From an uncultured Odoribacter sp. (GTDB taxonomy: Bacteria; Bacteroidota; Bacteroidia; Bacteroidales; Marinifilaceae), in assembly GCA_910578985.1 (NCBI GenBank), contig CAJTSF010000033.1, positions 12,417 through 24,791 on the forward strand: a stretch of DNA of 12,375 nucleotides, in the 5' to 3' direction. This document shows positions 7,550 to 12,375 of the stretch, one piece after another. The notes beneath the pieces were generated by a model, which was not told the DNA's origin, did no database searches, and saw nothing but the letters and a program-made list of their open reading frames with translations. Position 1 is the stretch's first letter; every line of letters starts with the position of its first letter. A program made the position numbers and the translations under genes.

Positions 7550-8500
7550 TTAGATTTTATATGCCATTGTGCGTTCTTTAATTGTTTTTTCTATTAGGGA
7601 GAGAGAAATGTCAGTGTTATTTAAAACTGATTCTTTTATTGCATCTAAACATGCTTGATTAATTTCAGCATGGCTTAGATTCTCAAGCATAGGTAAAAGG
7701 ATGTTGATATCCTTACTTGTTACATTTTTACCAAGTCTGCTTTTTAAGAGTTGTATTTTTTCTTCATTAGAGGGAAGGTTATAATGAATAACATCATCAA
7801 ACCTTCTGAATAAAGCTTGATCTAACATCCCTAAATTGTTAGTTGCCGCAATGATTAAACTTTCAGAATTATCTCTTTCTAAAAATTGAAGAAATGAGTT
7901 AAGAACTCTACGCATCTCTCCAACATCATTATCCTTTCCACGCTGAGAACCAATAGCATCAAATTCATCAAACAAATAAACTGCGGGTCTATCAACGATT
8001 AAGTCGAATATTTGACGGAGTTTTGCACTTGTTTCTCCCATATATTTAGTAACAACCTTATCCATCAATATTACATAAATAGGCAAATGGAGTTCATTCG
8101 AAATTATTGATGCGGACATGGTTTTCCCTGTTCCCGGAGGGCCGGAAAATAATATTTTTCGTCTGTTTTCTAAATTATGGCTTAATAGTTTATTCCTATG
8201 TGTAAACTCTCTAATGATTCGGTTAATACGATCTTTTATCTCACTCGAAACTATTAAATCTGTTAATTTCTTATCAGATTCTACTTCTAATACTAAACCT
8301 TGTAATTCTGAATTTAAAGGCTTTAGTTTAGGAGATGTTTTTTTCCCATTATCAATGATTTGCCTAATGTCATTAGCCAAATTGGAATGTCCCAACTTAG
8401 CTTCATGAGCAGCTATTTGAAGAGCAACAGTATTGAACTTCTCATTATTTTCTTCAAAATGACTCTTAATAAGAGTTTTTAATTGATTTGCTGTTGCCAT
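7550..8500 (-). CDS. ietA: AAA+ ATPase, IetA-like partner of the subtilase
   Basis: This 316-aa protein has a single AAA+ module of the kind close to FtsH, katanin or spastin. Walker A is GPPGTGKT (residues 120-127), Walker B YLFDEFDAIG (175-184, Asp178 and Glu179), and sensor 1 IIAATNN (216-222). The arginine-finger region is ALFRRFDD (229-236). A helical N-terminal part (1-110) precedes the ATPase core. An ATPase of this size directly in front of a large intracellular subtilase is the layout of IetAS, a two-gene anti-phage system. The likely job is to control or feed the protease on infection, but the trigger and substrate are not known to me. The start lies 1 bp after the HTH gene's stop, and its own stop is 5 bp before the protease, so all three form one operon. 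Confidence 0.9.
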   Translation of the reverse strand: MATANQLKTLIKSHFEENNEKFNTVALQIAAHEAKLGHSNLANDIRQIIDNGKKTSPKLKPLNSELQGLVLEVESDKKLTDLIVSSEIKDRINRIIREFTHRNKLLSHNLENRRKILFSGPPGTGKTMSASIISNELHLPIYVILMDKVVTKYMGETSAKLRQIFDLIVDRPAVYLFDEFDAIGSQRGKDNDVGEMRRVLNSFLQFLERDNSESLIIAATNNLGMLDQALFRRFDDVIHYNLPSNEEKIQLLKSRLGKNVTSKDINILLPMLENLSHAEINQACLDAIKESVLNNTDISLSLIEKTIKERTMAYKI

Positions 8501-8501
8501 A

Positions 8502-8717
8502 TTATTTATTCATTTCCTTTTTAAGTTCTTCTTTAGAACACAGTAACTGATTAATATCAACATCCAATATTGATGCTATTCTATACAGGGTCTCTAACGA
8601 GGGTTGTCTTCGATTGTGTACATATGCGTTGACCACATTAAAACTTTTGCCCAACTGCTCTGCCAGCCAAACTTGTTTAACCCCTTTTTTCTCAAGTATC
8701 TCTTTTATCTTATTCAT
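8502..8717 (-). CDS. XRE-family HTH regulator of the ATPase-protease operon
   Basis: This 71-aa protein is almost entirely a Cro/CI-type helix-turn-helix (residues about 3-60). The recognisable run is VKQVWLAEQLGKS, then NVVNAYVHNRRQPS, then LETLYRIASILDVDINQLL. It is the first gene of a leftward operon, with 1 bp between its stop and the ATPase start. An inverted repeat overlaps its candidate promoter (8740-8771), which suggests it represses its own operon. This is a common safeguard for toxic defence cargo, although the link is inferred. The standard two-gene description of IetAS does not include a regulator, so this may be a local addition. It could also carry signals for activation rather than repression. 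Confidence 0.85.
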   Translation of the reverse strand: MNKIKEILEKKGVKQVWLAEQLGKSFNVVNAYVHNRRQPSLETLYRIASILDVDINQLLCSKEELKKEMNK

Positions 8718-8739
8718 TGAATTAGCTATGATTCATCAT

Positions 8740-8771
8740 ATAGTGCAAATTAGATTGCAAAAATACACTAT
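8740..8771 (-). promoter_or_regulatory. Promoter/operator of the HTH-ietA-ietS operon
   Basis: Reading leftwards, 8765-8758 is TATTTTTG, a full match to the -7 consensus TAnnTTTG, 41 bp before the HTH start codon. The -33 region is only weakly matched (TTTTAG about 20 bp upstream). Two inverted repeats overlap it: TGCAA (8744-8748) with TTGCA (8755-8759), and ATAGTG (8740-8745) with CACTAT (8766-8771). A repressor bound here would cover the -7 box. The natural candidate is the HTH protein encoded directly downstream. Confidence 0.5.
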
Positions 8772-9078
8772 TTTCTGATATATCTAAAATGATCCTAACA
8801 AAAGTATGGTGTGTCTTCACAAAAACTTCTTTCCCATTCCCTAATTTTAAAAATTCCCCTGGACCTAAGGCATCCGCGGCTTTATATCCTGATAGCAACA
8901 GCAAAGCTTTTACAAGTAACAGATACACAAAGTTTAGCTCTATATATTAATTCTGATATTTACTGAAAGGTCTTTTAACCAAGCTAATAAATTATCGTTA
9001 GCAATCCATATTGGAGATTCCTTGCTTATTACATTAACATAGGCACTTTCTATTACTTACCGTTTTGTTTTGAGTTAG

Positions 9079-9180
9079 CCCTTGAATAAACAGATTTTGG
9101 AAGAAATAGAAATCAGGAAAAAGATGCAGAAGAAGGAACGAAGGAAGCAAAGTGCACTCTCTTCCGATTATGCAGAATAG
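9079..9180 (+). pseudogene. Lysine-rich 3' coding remnant
   Basis: A short plus-strand frame reads LNKQILEEIEIRKKMQKKER and on to SSDYAE, ending at TAG 9178-9180. A stop (9076-9078) lies just upstream, and the only in-frame starts are TTG 9082 or ATG 9124. It is purine-rich and less AT-rich than its surroundings. A strong terminator follows 22 bp later in the same direction. I read it as the tail of a rightward gene lost when the cargo changed, or else a tiny basic peptide. I do not recognise the family. Confidence 0.35.
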
Positions 9181-9202
9181 ATAATGCACATAAAATAAAT
9201 TG

Positions 9203-9246
9203 GAGCGAAGTGTGAAGGTTGGTCGGCTTTTACACTTCGCTCTTTT
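9203..9246 (+). terminator. Rho-independent terminator
   Basis: The perfect 11-bp stem GAGCGAAGTGT (9203-9213) / ACACTTCGCTC (9232-9242) surrounds an 18-nt loop and is followed by TTTT. It fits termination of rightward transcription ending at the 9180 remnant. It also lies 20-odd bp beyond the stop of the leftward 349-aa gene, with a T-rich stretch on that strand as well, so it could serve both directions. Confidence 0.75.
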
Positions 9247-9267
9247 ATAAAAAGGTTCTTATACTTG

Positions 9268-10317
9268 TCAATCAATAGGCTCTAAATCCAGTATGGAAAG
9301 AGCCGTAGAAATGCCATCTAAAAGAGAAGAAGACATTTTACTCCAAATATTAATCTGGCCTTCTTGAGGTTTTTCTCCAAAACGGAGTCCATCTTTATCC
9401 AATAGTTCGTAACAAAATCTAACAAATTCTTTCTGCCTACAAACTGGAGATGTGGATAAACGTATTTCATTTGCATTTACAGTTCGTCCACCGTAGAATA
9501 AATTATCTAATAGGATAAGTAAATCCTGGTCACATTCTTTGAGAAATTTATACGTTGGAGATGGTTCATAGCTTTTTAAATCGCTGAAAAAGTCATGACT
9601 ATTGAATGTTTTTATGGTTTCTTCTTTTGATTCATCTTTTAATATTGTCAAAAAACTATCTATCTGAGGACGGTATTTTTCAATCACATCAAGATAGGTA
9701 TTTAATTCTTCCAATGATGCTGTCTCTAACATCTGGTTTGATAAATCATAATCAAGCTGTCTCAAAGAAGAACACAATTCATTCATTCGCTCGCCAAAAT
9801 TGATAAAGTCGAAATGATATTCATGTTCTTTGTTTGCTTTTAAATCCTTTTCAATAGGATAGCGCATTACCATTGAATTCGGATCAAAGTCATTTATTGA
9901 CTTTATATAATGCTCCACTGCGTCAAGGTTTATAGAGCTTCCTACGTGTTTTTTCCCTTGGTTCAGACATGGCCGTAAGTTGGCCCAAAGATTTTGCAAA
10001 TCATGTCCTAACTCCAGAAATTTACACCTGGCCTGTTTCGTTTGTTCTCCATATTTAAAAAACAATAGTTTTAGGTATATCTCTATTGAATGTCTATAAT
10101 TGAAAAATAGAGGATATACCAAAGAATCGACTATAGCAAAATTATTGTTTTCTTTTTCCATTCTCTCAAGCAACATTTTTGCACATTCCCAATATCCATC
10201 TGAAATGGTTAAAAAGGAGAATGCCCCGTTTCCTTCCCAGCCAAAATATGAAAAAGGCTCTCTTGTTATTAATTCTTCTTTGGTAAATTCACGTATAATT
10301 ACATCTGTTGTATTCAT
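9268..10317 (-). CDS. Hypothetical 349-aa helical protein, HEPN-like features
   Basis: I do not recognise a named family for this 349-aa soluble protein. The sequence is helical without signal peptide or membrane segment. The N-terminal half has FFNYRHSIEIYLKLLF (residues 71-86), then LGHDLQNLW (103-111) and later MVMRYPIEKD (149-158). This trio of RH-x-x-E-x-x-L-K, GH-D-L-x-x-L-W and RYP patterns recalls HEPN-like helical proteins common in defence islands. A canonical R-x4-6-H RNase motif is not obvious, so catalytic activity is uncertain. The C-terminal half has no clear motif. It stands alone, with its own candidate promoter at 10363-10370 and a terminator at its end. AT-rich composition matches the ATPase-protease operon, so it is probably part of the same cargo. 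A second defence or abortive-infection gene is a plausible guess only. Confidence 0.75.
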   Translation of the reverse strand: MNTTDVIIREFTKEELITREPFSYFGWEGNGAFSFLTISDGYWECAKMLLERMEKENNNFAIVDSLVYPLFFNYRHSIEIYLKLLFFKYGEQTKQARCKFLELGHDLQNLWANLRPCLNQGKKHVGSSINLDAVEHYIKSINDFDPNSMVMRYPIEKDLKANKEHEYHFDFINFGERMNELCSSLRQLDYDLSNQMLETASLEELNTYLDVIEKYRPQIDSFLTILKDESKEETIKTFNSHDFFSDLKSYEPSPTYKFLKECDQDLLILLDNLFYGGRTVNANEIRLSTSPVCRQKEFVRFCYELLDKDGLRFGEKPQEGQINIWSKMSSSLLDGISTALSILDLEPID

Positions 10318-10362
10318 ATTTTAGTTACGCTATTATTAATCTCATACGGGTTAAAGTAAATA

Positions 10363-10370
10363 CAAAATTA
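10363..10370 (-). promoter_or_regulatory. -7 promoter box of the 349-aa gene
   Basis: The minus strand reads TAATTTTG here, a perfect TAnnTTTG match 46 bp before the start codon. This is nearly the same spacing as the box of the HTH operon. A good -33 TTTG is not visible at 19-21 bp, so strength is uncertain. Confidence 0.45.
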
Positions 10371-10418
10371 CCCATTATTTATGACTTAATCATAATAGCA
10401 ATCGTATTTTATTCCCGG

Positions 10419-10455
10419 ACAGTTTAATCATTGAATATATCATAAACTGTTTTTT
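10419..10455 (+). terminator. Possible terminator shielding traE
   Basis: ACAGTTTA (10419-10426) pairs perfectly with TAAACTGT (10443-10450), followed by TTTTT. The stem is short and AT-rich, so it would be a weak terminator. No rightward gene ends here; it may stop read-through across the antisense cargo into traE. Confidence 0.35.
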
Positions 10456-10598
10456 CTATCGGTTATTACTTGGCATCGTAATTACCAATTTTCTCCTTAT
10501 CCTTTTTTGTTTTAAGTGACCGAAAAAGTCTTTTTTGAATGTCTTGGAATCCGCTTGTTGATGTAACGTGATGACATCCGGTGCAACGCATCGTCAGC

Positions 10599-10632
10599 TT
10601 TGTAAATCAACGAATTAAAGCCTATATATTCG
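10599..10632 (+). promoter_or_regulatory. Candidate promoter for traE-traF-traG
   Basis: TTTG (10599-10602) and TATATTCG (10625-10632, one mismatch to TAnnTTTG) form a -33/-7 pair with a 22-bp spacer, slightly longer than usual, 43 bp before the traE ATG. The traE block is cut off from traA-traD by 5.7 kb of antisense cargo, so a local promoter is expected. Confidence 0.35.
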
Positions 10633-10675
10633 CTGTCGAAATCAAATTTTGTCTCACAATTTAAAGTTTTCGACA

Positions 10676-10972
10676 ATGAAAAAGAGAGTCATTTTTTCGG
10701 CAGCCATGCTGCTTGCGGCAACGGGGGCTTTCGCCCAGGGTAACGGAGTCGGCGGTATCGTCGAGGCGACCAACATGGTCACTTCCTATTTCGATCCCGC
10801 AACCAAACTGATTTATGCAATCGGGGCCGTGGTCGGTTTGATCGGAGGGGTCAAGGTCTATTCAAAATTCTCGTCCGGCGACCCCGACACCTCGAAGACG
10901 GCGGCCAGCTGGTTCGGGGCGTGTATTTTCCTGATTGTGGCAGCAACCATCTTACGCTCATTCTTCCTGTAA
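10676..10972 (+). CDS. traE: TraE, DUF4134 pilin-like conjugation protein
   Basis: This 98-aa protein is the DUF4134/TraE component of Bacteroidetes conjugative transposons, with the size and layout of a VirB2-like pilin subunit. I choose ATG 10676 because it gives a classic signal peptide, MKKRVIFSAAMLLAATGAFA, with likely cleavage after Ala20. A TTG 27 bp upstream would spoil this. The mature part has two hydrophobic helices (about residues 44-60 and 80-97) around a short polar loop containing SSGDPDTSK. The gene leads the traE-traF-traG block, whose members nearly touch: 1 bp separates its stop from the traF start. Transfer-pilus function is inferred from this architecture and position. 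Confidence 0.92.
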   Translation: MKKRVIFSAAMLLAATGAFAQGNGVGGIVEATNMVTSYFDPATKLIYAIGAVVGLIGGVKVYSKFSSGDPDTSKTAASWFGACIFLIVAATILRSFFL

Positions 10973-10973
10973 T

Positions 10974-11306
10974 ATGGCGGAGTATTCTATCAACAAGGGG
11001 ATCGGCCGCAGTCCTGAGTTCAAGGGATTGAAGAGCATGTACCTGTTTGTCTTTGCGGGCGGATTGCTCGCCGTGTTCGTGATTTTCGTAGTCATGTACA
11101 TGGCCGGAGCGGGACAATGGACCTGCATCGCATTCGGTGTCCTGTCGGCCTCTCTGCTGGTATGGGGCACATTCCACCTCAATGCCAGGTTCGGAGAGTA
11201 CGGCCTAATGAAGTTGCAGGCCCGCGGCAGCCATCCCCGGTACATCATCAACCGGAGGGCTTTCTTCCGGTTGTTTTCCCGTAACCATAACACACGAAGC
11301 GTATGA
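10974..11306 (+). CDS. traF: TraF, DUF4133 membrane protein of the mating channel
   Basis: This 110-aa protein is of the DUF4133/TraF type. A short cytoplasmic start (MAEYSINKGIGRSPEFKGLK) leads to two adjacent membrane helices (about 22-43 and 48-68), then a basic C-terminal tail. The helical-hairpin layout and position between the pilin-like TraE and the ATPase TraG resemble VirB3, so a role in channel assembly near the ATPase is likely, by inference. Its stop overlaps the traG start (ATGA at 11303-11306), consistent with translational coupling. No unusual feature is visible. Confidence 0.9.
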   Translation: MAEYSINKGIGRSPEFKGLKSMYLFVFAGGLLAVFVIFVVMYMAGAGQWTCIAFGVLSASLLVWGTFHLNARFGEYGLMKLQARGSHPRYIINRRAFFRLFSRNHNTRSV

Positions 11307-12375
11307 GAAATGTAATGAAAGCAGCCACGCTGGAAAGCAAGTTTCCGATTCTGGCAGTAGAACACGACTGCATCATCAGCAAGGACGCGGATATTACGGT
11401 AGCCTATAAGGTGGAACTGCCCGAACTCTTCACAGTGACGCGGAACGAATACGAGGCCATCCACTCGGCATGGGCGAAAGCGGTAAAGGTATTGCCGAAT
11501 TACAGCATCGTGCACCGGCAGGACTGGTTCATCGAGGAGAACTACACGCCCGACATTCAAAGGGACGACCTCAGTTTCCTCTCCCGTTCCTTTGAAAGGC
11601 ATTTCAATGAGCGGCCGTATCTGAGGCACACAAGCTACCTTTTTCTGACCAAGACGACGAAAGAACGCAGCCGTACCCAAAGCAATTTCACGGCACTCAC
11701 CCGGAATTTCATCATTCCGAAGGAGATGCAGGACAAGGATACGGTGACACGTTTCCTGGAGAGTTGCGACCAGTTCGAGCGCATCATCAACGATAGCGGC
11801 TTTGTCCGTATCACGCGGATGCGGAAAGACGAGATTACCGGGACGGAAAACAGCGCGGGCATCATCGAGAAGTATTTCTCGCTCTCGCAGGAGGAAACGA
11901 CCTGCTTGCAGGACCTCACGCTCGGAGCTGCAGAGATGAAGGTCGGCGACAACTGTCTCTGCCTGCACACCCTGTCCGATACGGACGATTTGCCAGGCAA
12001 GGTGGCAACGGACATGCGCTATGAACGCCTGTCCACCGACCGGAGCGACTGCCGCCTTTCGTTCGCGGCTCCCATCGGGGTACTGCTCACGTGCAACCAC
12101 ATCGTGAACCAGTATCTCTTTATCGACGACCCGGCCGAGAACCTGAAGAAGTTCGAGAAGCAGGCCCGCAACATGCACTCGCTGTCACGGTACAGCCGCA
12201 GCAACCAGATCAACCGTGAATGGATTGAGGAATATCTCAATGAGGCGCACAGCCTCAGTTTGACCTCCATCCGTGCGCATTGCAACGTGCTGGCATGGAG
12301 TGACGACCGCAACAGGCTCAAACAGGTCAAGAACGATGTGGGAAGCCAGCTTGCGCTGATGGAGTGCAAGCCCCG
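11303..12375 (+). CDS. traG: TraG, VirB4-like conjugation ATPase (5' part)
   Basis: This is the large inner-membrane-associated ATPase that powers assembly of the mating channel. From ATG 11303 the frame is open to the window edge for 357 codons. The family is usually over 800 aa, so the Walker motifs lie outside the window. The visible N-terminal part begins MRNVMKAATLESKFPILAVE, typical of the Bacteroidetes TraG N-terminal domain (DUF3875 type). It continues with an HDCIISKDADITVAYKVELP segment and the long regulatory domain seen in VirB4 relatives. An ATG four codons in (11315) is a possible alternative start, but the ATGA overlap with traF favours the first. It has no stop inside the window, so it appears only as an incomplete frame. 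A minus-strand open frame across it is a shadow. Confidence 0.9.
   Translation, partial: MRNVMKAATLESKFPILAVEHDCIISKDADITVAYKVELPELFTVTRNEYEAIHSAWAKAVKVLPNYSIVHRQDWFIEENYTPDIQRDDLSFLSRSFERHFNERPYLRHTSYLFLTKTTKERSRTQSNFTALTRNFIIPKEMQDKDTVTRFLESCDQFERIINDSGFVRITRMRKDEITGTENSAGIIEKYFSLSQEETTCLQDLTLGAAEMKVGDNCLCLHTLSDTDDLPGKVATDMRYERLSTDRSDCRLSFAAPIGVLLTCNHIVNQYLFIDDPAENLKKFEKQARNMHSLSRYSRSNQINREWIEEYLNEAHSLSLTSIRAHCNVLAWSDDRNRLKQVKNDVGSQLALMECKP

Larger units (their letters stand above)
8718..9267. other. Gap between operons: decayed coding scraps, no intact gene
   Basis: No convincing complete gene lies here. The minus strand is open for 68 codons at 8722-8928 but its end overlaps the HTH promoter, and for 38 codons without a start at 8940-9056, reading roughly VIESAYVNVISKESPIWIAN and on to a TAG stop. 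Both look like fragments rather than functional genes. On the plus strand a lysine-rich open piece ends at 9180, followed by a clear terminator at 9203-9246. The mix of scraps in both directions suggests repeated insertion and deletion at this point. Confidence 0.5.
10318..10675. other. Right cargo/backbone junction region before traE
   Basis: No gene is visible. The left part is AT-rich like the cargo and holds the leftward promoter box and the hairpin at 10419-10455. From about 10550 the base composition rises towards that of the tra genes, so the junction between cargo and backbone probably lies between about 10460 and 10560. I could not see terminal inverted repeats or convincing direct repeats that would define an insertion event. 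Confidence 0.4.

Noticed and set aside
4950..10514. Near-identical 14-mers CCTTTGTTGTTTTA (4950-4963) and CCTTTTTTGTTTTA (10501-10514) flanking the cargo, as possible target-site repeats
   Set aside because: They match at 13 of 14 bases but are T-rich low-complexity sequence, with no terminal inverted repeats or recombinase gene in the cargo to support an insertion event.
10958..12178. 406-aa minus-strand frame opposite traF and traG
   Set aside because: Antisense shadow of the conserved traF/traG coding frames with no recognisable domain.

Overview
The window is a piece of a CTnDOT-type conjugative transposon (ICE) from a Bacteroidales bacterium (Bacteroides, Parabacteroides or a close relative). 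The evidence is a mobA-mobB-mobC module transcribed leftwards, a divergent traA (ParA) / DUF3408 / traD block transcribed rightwards, and the start of the traE-traF-traG block. Gene starts also sit close to TAnnTTTG-type -7 boxes, as is typical of Bacteroidetes.

Layout. 1-652: 5' part of mobC, the coupling protein, minus strand, cut by the window edge at its Walker A motif. 688-1938: mobB relaxase. 1942-2391: mobA, the relaxosome accessory protein. 2392-3038: a long non-coding region between the divergent mob and tra blocks, with stacked hairpins that are a good oriT candidate (2428-2527), a candidate mobA promoter bracketed by two ACCGGT sites, and an unusual array of degenerate TGCAACC/GGTTGCA motifs (about 2615-3020) just before the ParA-family gene. 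3039-4929: traA, a DUF3408 protein and traD, tightly packed. 10676-12375: traE, traF and traG, with traG cut by the right edge.

Between traD and traE, 4930-10675 is AT-rich cargo in a different codon style. It carries (a) a compact leftward three-gene operon: a small XRE-type HTH regulator, an AAA+ ATPase and a large subtilisin-like serine protease. The ATPase/protease pair matches the IetAS anti-phage system (known as a type from Gao et al. 2020). (b) It also carries a separate leftward 349-aa gene of unknown function with features recalling HEPN-like helical proteins of defence islands. Between these two units are decayed-looking coding scraps and a strong terminator.

How it works together. 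The mob genes process and deliver the element's DNA, and the tra genes build the type IV secretion channel. The cargo occupies the gap between traD and traE and probably protects the host, and so the ICE, against phages or competing elements. Because the cargo is antisense to tra and has its own candidate promoters and terminators, traE-G probably needs a promoter of its own. The least explained parts are the 349-aa protein, the TGCAACC array in front of traA, and the HTH gene that appears to autoregulate the ATPase-protease pair.
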